Shown piece by piece: positions 1 through 8,009 of a stretch of DNA of 64,000 nt (its first letter is position 1; every line of letters begins with the position of its first letter). The translations under genes were made by a program, and so were the position numbers. A model generated the notes under the pieces. It was given only the letters and a program-made list of their open reading frames with translations, was not told where the DNA came from and searched no databases. Origin of the DNA: Fidelibacterota bacterium (GTDB taxonomy: Bacteria > Pseudomonadota > Alphaproteobacteria > Rhodospirillales > Rhodospirillaceae); NCBI GenBank assembly GCA_947472795.1, contig CANJBL010000002.1, forward strand, positions 186,001 to 250,000, in the 5' to 3' direction.

Positions 1-304
1 CGCGAATGACGGGTCGGCTGGCGCCGGCAGCAAAGCTGGTGCCTGTGACGCCCGGCACATCCCCCAGCACATCGGCCAGATTGGCGCCGCCGCTTTTGAG
101 AATGTCGGCGCGGCTAACGGTGCCGATGATGGTAGCGATGTCGTCCGCGTCGTTGGAGAAAGGCGAGGCTGTAACAACGACCTGATCGATGGCTTCTGGT
201 GGTCTTCTCGGCGCCTCGGCAGCGACGGCAAGCGTCGTATGCAGCGCGGTGGTGGCGAGGATGGACAGCGCGAACGCTGCCCCTCGGGGGTGGCACATAA
301 ACAT
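1..304 (-). CDS. TonB-dependent receptor, N-terminal part (cut by window edge)
   Basis: Reading leftwards from an ATG at 304, the first 101 codons are open to the window edge. They encode a signal peptide (hydrophobic run then AVAAEA), a TonB-box-like stretch (IDQVVVTASPF) and the start of a plug domain (DILKSGGANLADVLGDVPGV). The family imports metal chelates or cobalamin across the outer membrane. A GGAGA motif 6-7 nt upstream supports this start. Because it lies downstream of znuA and a DUF2946-like gene on the same strand, beside Zur, zinc is the likely substrate (ZnuD-like role). That substrate is inference; the receptor family is clear. Confidence 0.85.
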   Translation of the reverse strand, partial: MFMCHPRGAAFALSILATTALHTTLAVAAEAPRRPPEAIDQVVVTASPFSNDADDIATIIGTVSRADILKSGGANLADVLGDVPGVTGTSFAAGASRPVIR

Positions 305-333
305 GAACGTCTCCGGAAATATGGGAATTGCAC

Positions 334-367
334 GGGATCACCACACGCGCGTGCGTGTGGTGATCCC
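334..367. terminator. Perfect 15-bp hairpin between DUF2946-like gene and receptor gene
   Basis: Arms 334-348 and 353-367 are exactly complementary with a 4-nt loop (gcgt). It lies just after the stop of the minus-strand DUF2946-like gene and before the receptor start. There is no T-run on either side, so it is not a classical intrinsic terminator. It may attenuate or stabilise the zinc operon mRNA. Confidence 0.5.
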
Positions 368-383
368 GGCGTCACTCAAAAAA

Positions 384-686
384 TCAGGCGGAGACGGGGA
401 GAGGCGGCGCGCGGGACTGGAAGCTTGCCGTGGTTTCGGCTTGCCGTGGCGCGAGCACGGCGAAGGTGGTGCGGCGGATGACAATAAAACGTGTCGGCAA
501 TGGTAGAGCCGCCGCCGTGGGCGCCGCCGACATACTGGAGGCGACCTGGCACAAGGCGCAGTCGTCGCCGCGTGTGAGGTCGCCGATCTTGTCTTGGAAA
601 ATATGGAACGACAGCCCAAGCTGCGCCGCGATCAAGAGCGCGACGGCGAAACTCCAGATCCGTGAATGCCGGAAGATTCGTGTCAT
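384..686 (-). CDS. Small membrane-anchored DUF2946-like protein
   Basis: 100 residues with one N-terminal hydrophobic segment (about residues 12-28), then a CALCQ motif near residue 43 and a Pro/Ala-rich tail. The short helix plus CxxC layout resembles DUF2946 proteins, often found beside metal-uptake genes. Its ATG overlaps the znuA stop in an ATGA, which indicates translational coupling and argues that the ORF is real. The Cys pair could bind metal, but that is inference. Function is unknown. Confidence 0.6.
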   Translation of the reverse strand: MTRIFRHSRIWSFAVALLIAAQLGLSFHIFQDKIGDLTRGDDCALCQVASSMSAAPTAAALPLPTRFIVIRRTTFAVLAPRQAETTASFQSRAPPLPVSA

Positions 687-1585
687 GAAGCGGACAGACA
701 GCTCACAAGGTGATCGGCTAATCCCTGCATGAGATTAAAGTACAGTTCGGGGCCGGCTGCAAGCGTGCTGCCTTCGGGGTCCAACTGACCAACCCTCGCA
801 TGCAAAGCATCAGCCAATGTCCGCAACAGCTTAGGCTCAAATTGGGGCTCGGCAAAAATGCACGAGGCGCCGTGGGTACGCATGTCTTTTTCGATGGCCG
901 CAATACGTTGCGCACCGGGCGCGCGGTCGGGCCCGACGGTGAGCGCCGCTGCATCCCGTAAACCATAGCGCCGCTCGAAATATTGATAGGCGTCATGGAA
1001 GACGACAAAGCGACGATCCGCGACGAGCGCAAGCTGGCCCTGCAGACGACGGTCGAGCGCATTCAGCTTTGCTTGCAGGAGATCGCCGTTGGTGCGGTAA
1101 CGCCCAGCGTTGGAAGAGTCCAAAGCGGACAGAACCACAACCATGTCTTCGACCAAGGCTTTGGCATTGCGAGGATCAAGCCACAGATGTCCATCGGCAT
1201 AGCTGGAAGATGAAGGCGTTTCAGCGTCTTGATGCAGTCCACCTTCACGGGCGGGAAGCACTTTCACGCCGGCGGTATCCATGAGCGTGACGATGCGCGC
1301 CTTACCCGCGAGCGCTGCCAGCGGCTTTTGCAAGAAGACTTCAAAACTGGGGCCGATCCAGAACACGACGTCAGCTTTGTTCAAGCTTTCGGCATCGGAG
1401 GGGCGCAACGTGTAAGCATGCGCCGAAGCCGATCCTTTGAGCAGCACGTCGGGCGCAGCGACACCCTCCATGACGCCGGCCAACAAAGCATGCACGGGCT
1501 TGATGGAAGCTACCGCCCGCGGCGCGGCCCAGGCCGGAATAGTCCACGTCAGAAAAGTCAGAAGGTAGAGCGCCAATGCGCGCAT
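683..1585 (-). CDS. znuA: Zinc ABC transporter periplasmic binding protein ZnuA
   Basis: 300 residues from ATG 1585. The frame is open further upstream, but that stretch is antisense to zur and lacks family similarity. A signal peptide (ALYLLTFLTWTIPAWA) precedes a cluster 9 metal-binding fold. Candidate zinc ligands are His in SAHAYTLRPSD, His in ADGHLWLDP, His in VFHDAYQYFERRYG and the C-terminal EPQF region. The His/Asp-rich loop usual in ZnuA is reduced to a short Ser-rich stretch (HQDAETPSSSS). It is divergent from zur-znuCB, with the putative Zur palindrome between them, and delivers Zn(II) to ZnuB. Confidence 0.92.
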   Translation of the reverse strand: MRALALYLLTFLTWTIPAWAAPRAVASIKPVHALLAGVMEGVAAPDVLLKGSASAHAYTLRPSDAESLNKADVVFWIGPSFEVFLQKPLAALAGKARIVTLMDTAGVKVLPAREGGLHQDAETPSSSSYADGHLWLDPRNAKALVEDMVVVLSALDSSNAGRYRTNGDLLQAKLNALDRRLQGQLALVADRRFVVFHDAYQYFERRYGLRDAAALTVGPDRAPGAQRIAAIEKDMRTHGASCIFAEPQFEPKLLRTLADALHARVGQLDPEGSTLAAGPELYFNLMQGLADHLVSCLSAS

Positions 1586-1647
1586 GCTTGAAACCTGAAA
1601 TCCGTCCGGCAAAGACCTTGCCTCCGTCGGGATCAAGCTATAGTGTG

Positions 1648-1659
1648 ATGTTATAACAT
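1648..1659. promoter_or_regulatory. Candidate Zur operator (ATGTTATAACAT palindrome)
   Basis: A perfect 12-bp palindrome, AT-rich in GC-rich surroundings, lies between divergent znuA and zur, 16 nt before the zur ATG. The TGTTATAACA core resembles Zur boxes of proteobacteria. From this position Zur could repress both transcription units. No binding data are available here. Confidence 0.6.
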
Positions 1660-1675
1660 ATACAAGCCCGCAGAC

Positions 1676-2173
1676 ATGGCCAAATCCGCTTCCTTTCCCA
1701 AACCCGATCATGATCACAGCCGCTGCAGTGCGTCCGCCCTGCGCAAGGCTGAGACCATTTGCGCTGCGCGCAAGGTGCGTCTGACGGACATTCGCCGCGA
1801 TGTGCTGGAGATTGTTTGGAAGAGTCACGTGCCGGTGGGCGCTTACGACATCCTGGCGCAACTCAATGCCGACGGCGGACGCACCGCGCCCATGGCCGTT
1901 TATCGCGCGCTGGAATTCCTGATGGAGAACGGACTTGTTCATCGTCTGGCGAGCCTCAACGCCTTCATCGGTTGCGCGCATTTGAATGCGGAAAGCGGTG
2001 AAGGGCATCATGCCGCGCAGTTTCTCATCTGCCGCGCCTGCGGCACCGCCGCCGAGTTGGAAAGCGCACCCCTCACTCGCGCGCTGACCCAAGCCGTGGC
2101 CGAACGCGGCTTCACCATCGACAGCCAGATTGTCGAAATCAGCGGCCTCTGTCCGCATTGCGCTGCGCTATGA
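1676..2173 (+). CDS. zur: Fur-family zinc uptake regulator Zur
   Basis: 165 residues. An N-terminal winged helix (about 30-95, VRLTDIRRDVLEIVWKSHVPVGAYDILAQL) is followed by the Fur dimerisation domain. CRAC near 118 and CPHC near the end form the structural zinc site, and GHHA and other His supply the sensory site. The N-terminus carries HDHSRC. Its stop overlaps the znuC ATG (ATGA), making a zur-znuC-znuB operon. It is expected to repress the zinc genes when zinc is replete. Zur is preferred over Fur because of the znu neighbours. Confidence 0.9.
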   Translation: MAKSASFPKPDHDHSRCSASALRKAETICAARKVRLTDIRRDVLEIVWKSHVPVGAYDILAQLNADGGRTAPMAVYRALEFLMENGLVHRLASLNAFIGCAHLNAESGEGHHAAQFLICRACGTAAELESAPLTRALTQAVAERGFTIDSQIVEISGLCPHCAAL

Positions 2174-2958
2174 CAACTGAAGTGCTGATCGATGTGCGCG
2201 GCGCCACCGTGACTCGTGGTGGCCGGCGCATTCTGGATAACGTGGACTTGACGGTGAGACGCGGCGAAATCGTCACGCTCGTCGGGCCGAACGGTGCGGG
2301 CAAATCAACGCTGGTGAAGATCGCCTTGAACCTTGAGCGCCTTGATCGCGGCGAGGTGCGCCGGGCTGCGGCGTTGAAGATTGGCTATCAGCCGCAAAAG
2401 CTGGCGCTCGATAGCACCTTACCGCTCAGCGTTCGCCGCTTCCTGACCCTTACGGAATCGCACGCCACCATTGCGCTGCAGGACGCGCTGAACGAGGTGG
2501 GCGCCGCCCACCATTTAGAGTCCAGCGTGCACACGCTGTCGGGCGGCGAATGGCAGCGCGTGATGCTGGCGCGCGCGCTTCTGCGCCGGCCTGATCTTCT
2601 GGTGCTGGACGAGCCGACGCAGAATGTCGATATGGCAGGTGCCGCGGACATCTATCAGATCATCGCTCATCTGCGCACGCGCATCGGATGCGGCGTGCTC
2701 ATGGTTTCGCATGATTTGAACGTGGTGATGGCCGCCACGGACCGGGTCTATTGCCTGAATGGGCACATCTGCTGTTCAGGCCATCCCGCCGACATCAGCC
2801 GCGACGCAGAGTTCCAAAAGCTTTTTGGACCGCAGGCCGCGTCCGCGCTTGCCATCTACAGCCATCATCATGATCACACCCATGCGCCGGACGGCAGTGT
2901 TACCGGCAGCGTTGCAGCTTGCGCGCATGAGCACGGTCATCACCATCACAGCCACTGA
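2170..2958 (+). CDS. znuC: Zinc ABC transporter ATPase ZnuC with His-rich tail
   Basis: 262 residues from the ATG overlapping the zur stop; an in-frame upstream ATG at 2158 would lie inside zur. Walker A GPNGAGKST (about 39-47), signature LSGGEWQRVMLARAL and Walker B LLVLDEPT are intact. The last ~30 residues hold two His clusters (HHHDHTH and HEHGHHHHSH), a feature of some rhizobial-type ZnuC proteins and a probable zinc-binding or regulatory tail. It energises ZnuB. Confidence 0.93.
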   Translation: MTTEVLIDVRGATVTRGGRRILDNVDLTVRRGEIVTLVGPNGAGKSTLVKIALNLERLDRGEVRRAAALKIGYQPQKLALDSTLPLSVRRFLTLTESHATIALQDALNEVGAAHHLESSVHTLSGGEWQRVMLARALLRRPDLLVLDEPTQNVDMAGAADIYQIIAHLRTRIGCGVLMVSHDLNVVMAATDRVYCLNGHICCSGHPADISRDAEFQKLFGPQAASALAIYSHHHDHTHAPDGSVTGSVAACAHEHGHHHHSH

Positions 2959-2968
2959 GCAGCACCTC

Positions 2969-3766
2969 ATGGACAGCTTCATCCTTCGTGCGTTGGCGGC
3001 CGGTTGCGGAGTGGCGCTTGTGGCCGGTCCGTTGGGCTGCTTCGTGGTGTGGCGACGCATGGCCTATTTCGGCGACACGCTGTCGCACGCGGGCCTCATG
3101 GGTGTCGCCTTGGGACTGATGCTAGGCATCGACCCCGCTATTGGCATTGTGGCGACAGGGCTTCTCGTTGGTCTGCTTCTGTTGGCGCTTCAACGCCAGC
3201 AGCGTTTGGCCACCGACACGCTTCTTGGCATCCTATCGCATGCGGCCCTTTCCATCGGTCTCATCGCCGTGAGTTTCATGGACAAGGTGCGCATCGATCT
3301 CATGGGTTATCTCTTTGGCGACATCCTGTCCGTCACGGGAATGGACCTCGCGTGGATTTACGGCGGCGGTGCAGTGGTGCTCGTGCTGCTTGCCGTCATT
3401 TGGAAACCGCTGATCGCGCTGACGGTGCATGAAGACATGGCCGTGGCGGAAGACGTACCGCGCTTGCCGGTGCTGCTGACCTACATTGTGCTGATGGCCC
3501 TGACCGTCGCCATCGCCATGAAGATTGTGGGCATACTTCTCGTGACGGCGCTGCTCGTGATCCCGGCGGCCACGGCACGGCGTTTTGCCCGCACGCCGGA
3601 GACCATGGCTGGCGCCACGATGGTCCTGGGCATTGGCGCGGTGGGCGGAGGTCTTTTTGCCTCCACGACATGGGATACACCGTCGGGACCTTCGATTGTC
3701 GCGGCCGCCACCGCGCTTTTTGCCCTGATCCTAGCGCTCAGCGCCGTCAGACGATCGCAAATCTAA
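2969..3766 (+). CDS. znuB: Zinc ABC transporter permease ZnuB
   Basis: 265 residues from ATG 2969 (MDSFILRALAAG), 10 nt after the znuC stop. A longer in-frame ORF starts inside znuC, but that part is antisense-like and not family sequence. Multiple hydrophobic helices and motifs such as WRRMAYFGDTLSHAGLMGVALG identify the ABC-3 metal permease family. It forms the inner-membrane channel for Zn(II) with ZnuC and ZnuA. Confidence 0.92.
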   Translation: MDSFILRALAAGCGVALVAGPLGCFVVWRRMAYFGDTLSHAGLMGVALGLMLGIDPAIGIVATGLLVGLLLLALQRQQRLATDTLLGILSHAALSIGLIAVSFMDKVRIDLMGYLFGDILSVTGMDLAWIYGGGAVVLVLLAVIWKPLIALTVHEDMAVAEDVPRLPVLLTYIVLMALTVAIAMKIVGILLVTALLVIPAATARRFARTPETMAGATMVLGIGAVGGGLFASTTWDTPSGPSIVAAATALFALILALSAVRRSQI

Positions 3767-3851
3767 AGCAACCAGCCTGCGACATGAGGCGTTACTGGCG
3801 CCAGCGAAACCGCCATAATGGCTCCGTCTTCAAGCCTTCGGCAGCGTCTTC

Positions 3852-5861
3852 ATGACTTTCCCTACCACACCGCCTCTTCCCGGCTCGCCCTATCTACTGG
3901 CTGTCGCCGGTCCGACCGTGGACCTGGACCAGTTCGCGCGGGAAGCTTTGTGGATGGCCCAGGAGCGCGATCTCGCGCTCGTGCTTGCCGTGCGCACGAC
4001 ACCGGAGAGCTGGGCGCAGCTGATGGGTTTCACCACCGCCGCCGACCTCACCGATTTCGCGGAACGTTGGGATATCTCATTGCTCTCCTGGCGCAGCAGT
4101 GAAGATGTGGATGCCCTGCTCGCAACATGGGACCACCATGCGCCTGCGGCCGTGGTCTTCGGCGCGCGTCAGGGCTGGGCCATGCGCCCGGGCGTGCCCG
4201 GCGCCATCGCAAACCGCATGGAGAAGAGCGCTCGCGCGCTCAATATCGAAGTCATCTCCGACCCAGCGCAGGAGCGCAGCTATACGCCCGTGCTGGGCCT
4301 GGCGTGGAGGCTGGATGAACAGAGGCCGTGGTATCACGCCTATGTTCTGAGCGCCTTCGCCGTCTCGCTCGTGGCGATCATGGTCAAATGGCTATCAGGT
4401 GTTTTGCCTGCACAAAGCCTGGCGCCCCTGTTCCTGATGGCGGTTGTCTACAGTGCCAACGCTTACGGCATGGCGGCGGCGTCCTTCACGACTCTCGTCA
4501 GCGTCGGCCTCTTCAGCTATTTCTTCAGCAACACAAAGTATGAGCTGAATTTCGGGCTGGAGGACGTCGTCCTCCTGATCGTGTTCTTGCTGGTGGCGGG
4601 CATCACCAGCAACCTTTCGGGCGGCTTGAGACGCCAAGCAAGCCGCGCCCAACGCCAGGCCCGCGAGGCCCGCGCGCTATTCCAGCTGACACGCGACATC
4701 GCCATCGCCACCGATACCACGGCGATCTTCCGGGCCATCGTGCAGCAGTGCAACGACATCTTCGAATGCGACACGGTGCTGCTCGCCCCCTTTAGCGGCG
4801 GCCAGCCCGAGGACCTTTCCTCGGTGCGCGCGTCGTCGCTGCAAACGGCCTATCCACCGCAAGCCACGCTGACCCAGGACGAGATCGAAGCGGCCCGCTG
4901 GTCTTATGGCCACGGCAAACCCGCCGGGCGCGGATCCGACGTATTTCAAAGCATTGACGTCACTTTTCAGCCCCTGACGACCGCAGAGGGCACCGTGGCG
5001 GTGCTGGCGCTGAAAGGCGTGTCGATGACAGTGGTCAAATCCGCGAGCTTTGGGCGCGTGATCGGTTCCATCTGCCGGCTGGCGGCACTTGCCGTCGAGC
5101 ACACCTTGCGCAAACAGGAACTGGAAACCGCGCGCATTGTGTCGCAGACGGAGGGCCTGCGCTCGGCGCTGCTTTCGGCCATCTCGCACGACTTCGGTAC
5201 CCCGCTGGCGTCCGTCATCGGATCGGCGTCGAGTTTGTTGTCCTACGGCAATACCTACTCGCCGGAAGTGACGCAGGAGTTGCTCACAACAATCCTGGAA
5301 GAAGCCGAGCGCCTGAGCCGCTTTGTGAAGAACGTCATGCAGATGACGCGCCTGGAGTCAGGCGCACTGGTGCCGCGTATGCAATGGGCAGACGTGGAAG
5401 ACCTGATTTCAACCTCACTCGATGCGGCCCACCGCCGCCTGCGCAGCCACGAAATCTATGCCGATACCGCTGATGTGCTGCCGCTGGTGCAGGTGGACTT
5501 CGTGCTGATGGAAAGCGTGTTGGTGAATGTGCTCGACAACGCGGCCAAGTACGCGCCGCCGGAAACTGCAATCCAGGTGACGGCCCGCAAGGCGGGCAAC
5601 GACGTGGTTATAGATATTGCCGACGAGGGCCGTGGCATCGCATCGGAAGACCTGGGCGCCGTGTTCGACAAATTCTATCGCACCAAGCATCGCGACCGGA
5701 CGGTACCCGGCACGGGCTTGGGGTTAGCGATTTGCAAAGGCATTGTCGAGGCGCACGGCGGCACCATTGAAGCCTTGAGTGAAGGCCCCGGCCGGGGTAC
5801 CACCATCCGCATCCGGCTGCCCATCCGCACGCCGGATATGGCGGCCATCGCCGAGGTGTGA
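3852..5861 (+). CDS. KdpD-like sensor histidine kinase lacking the KdpD N-terminal ATPase-like domain
   Basis: 669 residues, against about 890 for full KdpD. Residues about 12-135 resemble the universal-stress-protein-like domain of KdpD. About 165-265 form four membrane helices (DUF4118), followed by a GAF-like region (about 285-420), a HisKA domain with SAISHDFGTPLAS (phosphoacceptor about His446) and a HATPase domain with N box VLDNAAKYAP and G boxes DEGRGI and GTGLGLAI. The cytoplasmic Walker-containing KdpD domain is absent. It overlaps or abuts a KdpE-like regulator. No kdpFABC is in the window, so a potassium role is unproven. Confidence 0.85.
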   Translation: MTFPTTPPLPGSPYLLAVAGPTVDLDQFAREALWMAQERDLALVLAVRTTPESWAQLMGFTTAADLTDFAERWDISLLSWRSSEDVDALLATWDHHAPAAVVFGARQGWAMRPGVPGAIANRMEKSARALNIEVISDPAQERSYTPVLGLAWRLDEQRPWYHAYVLSAFAVSLVAIMVKWLSGVLPAQSLAPLFLMAVVYSANAYGMAAASFTTLVSVGLFSYFFSNTKYELNFGLEDVVLLIVFLLVAGITSNLSGGLRRQASRAQRQAREARALFQLTRDIAIATDTTAIFRAIVQQCNDIFECDTVLLAPFSGGQPEDLSSVRASSLQTAYPPQATLTQDEIEAARWSYGHGKPAGRGSDVFQSIDVTFQPLTTAEGTVAVLALKGVSMTVVKSASFGRVIGSICRLAALAVEHTLRKQELETARIVSQTEGLRSALLSAISHDFGTPLASVIGSASSLLSYGNTYSPEVTQELLTTILEEAERLSRFVKNVMQMTRLESGALVPRMQWADVEDLISTSLDAAHRRLRSHEIYADTADVLPLVQVDFVLMESVLVNVLDNAAKYAPPETAIQVTARKAGNDVVIDIADEGRGIASEDLGAVFDKFYRTKHRDRTVPGTGLGLAICKGIVEAHGGTIEALSEGPGRGTTIRIRLPIRTPDMAAIAEV

Positions 5862-5863
5862 TC

Positions 5864-6586
5864 ATGACCACCAGCCCGCCACCGGGCCCCAAAGTTCTAA
5901 TCGTTGATGACGAACCGCAGATCCGCCGCTTCCTGCGTGCGAGCCTGCAATCGCATGACTATGTCGTGGTAGAGGCGGAGAACGGCAAGGAAGCGGTGAA
6001 GGTTTGCACCGTCCAGAAGCCCGACTTGCTGATTCTCGATCTGGGCCTGCCTGACATGGACGGGCTCGATGTCATCAAGCTGGTGCGCGAGTGGTCAACG
6101 GTACCGATCATTGTTCTGTCTATTCGTTCCGAAGACGCCGACAAGATCGAAGCGCTGGATCGCGGTGCCAACGATTACGTCACGAAGCCCTTCAGCATGG
6201 GCGAACTGCTGGCCCGCATGCGCGCTGCTCTTCGTCAGGGCCGGAGTGAAGGGGCGGAAAACGCCGCCACCATTACCGCCGGCGATATCACCATCGACCT
6301 CAGCAAACGGCTGATCACCCTGGGTGGCTCGCCAGTGAAGCTGTCGCGCAAGGAATACGACCTGTTGAAAATCCTCGCCATGCATCCCGGCAAGGTCATC
6401 ACCCATCAGCAACTTCTTCAAGAGGTATGGGGGCCGGCTTACGTGGAGGAGACGCAGTACTTGCGCGTCTATATGGGCCAGTTGCGCCAGAAGCTGGAAC
6501 GCGACCCGGCCGCACCGCGCTGGCTCATCACCGAACCGGGCGTCGGTTATCGCTTACAGACCGCTCGAAGCTCCGTGCAGAAATAA
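5864..6586 (+). CDS. KdpE-like OmpR-family response regulator
   Basis: 240 residues from ATG 5864, preceded by a GAGG ribosome site. A GTG at 5858 that overlaps the kinase stop in a GTGA is an alternative. A receiver domain (VLIVDDEPQ, phosphoacceptor Asp in LLILDLGLPDMDG, Lys in VTKPF) is followed by a winged-helix DNA-binding domain (LSRKEYDLLKILAMHPGKVITHQQLLQEVWG). It is cotranscribed with the KdpD-like kinase and is its likely partner. Targets are unknown because no kdp transporter genes are adjacent. Confidence 0.88.
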   Translation: MTTSPPPGPKVLIVDDEPQIRRFLRASLQSHDYVVVEAENGKEAVKVCTVQKPDLLILDLGLPDMDGLDVIKLVREWSTVPIIVLSIRSEDADKIEALDRGANDYVTKPFSMGELLARMRAALRQGRSEGAENAATITAGDITIDLSKRLITLGGSPVKLSRKEYDLLKILAMHPGKVITHQQLLQEVWGPAYVEETQYLRVYMGQLRQKLERDPAAPRWLITEPGVGYRLQTARSSVQK

Positions 6587-6590
6587 AGAA

Positions 6591-6617
6591 CCCCGCAGCG
6601 AATTCATCGCTGCGGGG
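6591..6617. terminator. Hairpin terminator after the KdpE-like gene
   Basis: An 11-bp perfect stem, arms 6591-6601 and 6607-6617, has a 5-nt loop and lies 4 nt after the regulator stop. It is followed by ctgagtttcc, a weak T-run. It also sits downstream of the convergent sigma gene and could act in both directions. Confidence 0.65.
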
Positions 6618-6681
6618 CTGAGTTTCCACTGGCGGCTAGTTGGGGGATGGGAGACGCCGAACCAATGGATTTCGAAAATTC

Positions 6682-7182
6682 TTAAGCCGCAGCCAACCCG
6701 CTCATATCGAGCCCAAGGATGGAGCGCAGGTGTGCGCGACCGCGACAGAGGCGCGACTTCACGGTGCCGACGGGCTCGCGCGTGGCCCGCGCCAAATCGT
6801 GCTGGGAGCCTTCATGGATGCCGAGGGCGACGATGGCCTGCCGCTCACTGGCGGAAAGGTCTTGCATGGCGCGCACGGTCTCCTTGAGGAAAACGTTGTT
6901 GAGCTGGCTGGGGCGCTGCACACGACCGTCTTCGCCAAGCGAGGCCACGTAGCGCTTATCGAGAGCGACGCGGCGGCGTTGGCTGATGAAAATGTTGCGC
7001 ATCAGGGTGAAGAGCCACGACTTCAGGCTGGTGCCGGCTTGGAACAGGTCCTGTTTGCGCAAGGCGCGTTCGACGCAGTCCTGCACCAGATCGTGGGCGT
7101 CGTCTTCATTACGGGTGAGCACACGGGCGAACCGGTTCAGGTCCGGGAGCAAAATCGCGACGTCGGTGTTAAAGGCGCTCAT
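6682..7182 (-). CDS. ECF RNA polymerase sigma factor
   Basis: 166 residues from ATG 7182, chosen because GGAGGA lies 4-5 nt upstream; the longer GTG start at 7194 would bury that site. Region 2 (LPDLNRFARVLTRNEDDAHDLVQDCVERAL, then SWLFTLMRNIFIS) and region 4 (LSASERQAIVALGIHEGSQHDLARATREPVGTVKSRLCRGRAHL) are both present. No anti-sigma gene is adjacent, unlike most ECF loci. It is a second alphaproteobacterial ECF paralog besides the EcfG at 62.4 kb, and may answer to the same or another anti-sigma factor. Confidence 0.88.
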   Translation of the reverse strand: MSAFNTDVAILLPDLNRFARVLTRNEDDAHDLVQDCVERALRKQDLFQAGTSLKSWLFTLMRNIFISQRRRVALDKRYVASLGEDGRVQRPSQLNNVFLKETVRAMQDLSASERQAIVALGIHEGSQHDLARATREPVGTVKSRLCRGRAHLRSILGLDMSGLAAA

Positions 7183-7509
7183 GCTGTCCTCCACTGTTGC
7201 CCCATCGGGGGTTACCGTTCTGGTGGAAGAAGCCTCGCTCCAAGACCCGTAAAAGCGCGATGTGGAATTGCCGCTATCGGCATAAAGAAAATATCGACGT
7301 GCGGAGCGCGGTCTTCACAACCGCAGGCCCCGCGGGCGCGGGCGCGGGCCAATACCTCTTTCCTAAACTATTGGAAAAAGGTGCACTTTTTACGTGTTCA
7401 GGAAAAAACCGAATGGAATACAGCGATGTCCGCCAATGTCGCCCGGGCATAAAAGAATCATAAAAATTCGGACCTGCCGCTACGCCTTTGGAAGTAACGA
7501 AGCGCGAGG
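7183..7509. other. Gene-free stretch upstream of the ECF sigma gene
   Basis: This 327-nt gap holds the 5' region of the minus-strand sigma gene. I found no convincing promoter, no EcfG-type GGAAC/CGTT pair and no repeat. ORFs running through it have no recognisable motifs. Confidence 0.4.
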
Positions 7510-7689
7510 CTAGCGGGGAATACGCGCCGGCCGGCGCGCAAGACCGCCAAGCCCGGCGACAGCAAAAAGCAGCGCCGCCGCGTCGAGCATCAGACGCATA
7601 TCGGCGGATGTGCCGGGCTTCGCGCTGTAAAGATCCAGCAAAACCGCACAGATAATGGCCACGTAGGCCAGATATTTGACCTGAAGCAT
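7510..7689 (-). CDS. Small two-helix membrane protein, unknown
   Basis: 59 residues from ATG 7689, preceded by AGGAAG about 5 nt upstream; a GTG at 7704 is an alternative. Two hydrophobic segments (about 5-17 and 33-50) are separated by LYSAKPGTSADMRLML and followed by an Arg/Pro tail. No family is recognised. It is a lone gene between a sigma factor and the DUF1800 pair. The good ribosome site and membrane pattern support coding. Confidence 0.45.
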   Translation of the reverse strand: MLQVKYLAYVAIICAVLLDLYSAKPGTSADMRLMLDAAALLFAVAGLGGLARRPARIPR

Positions 7690-7883
7690 CGCGCCCTTCC
7701 TCACCCCTCAATGGCGGTGCAGCTTTTTTTGTGCCGCCGTTCATCCGCCGTTTTCGAGAATGGCGTGACCCACACGCCATACCCACCGAGTCAAAAGCCC
7801 AACGCCCAGATAAATGCGGCGGTTGCCAAGGATTCCCCAACATTTCCGAAATGCCCGTGTAAGTAAGTTTGGAAAGTTGTTAT

Positions 7884-7912
7884 TTTTCAGATCCTTGTGA
7901 GATTGTTATACT
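7884..7912 (+). promoter_or_regulatory. Candidate sigma70-type promoter before the DUF1800 gene
   Basis: In an AT-rich patch, TTTTCA (7884-7889) and TATACT (7907-7912) are separated by 17 nt and point toward the DUF1800/DUF1501 pair. The -35 element is weak. The rest of the gap 7690-8009 shows no gene. Confidence 0.4.
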
Positions 7913-8009
7913 ACTTTTAAGTGTGTCATGTTAACTTGGCTTAATAGTCCAACCCTCGCTTTCCGACGGCAGACTCCTGAATACAAAACCCACCTTCGAG
8001 CGCATCGCT

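Noticed and set aside
683-2158. 491-residue ORF that would extend ZnuA to 2158
   Set aside because: The upstream 190 residues are antisense to zur. ZnuA's signal peptide starts at 1585.
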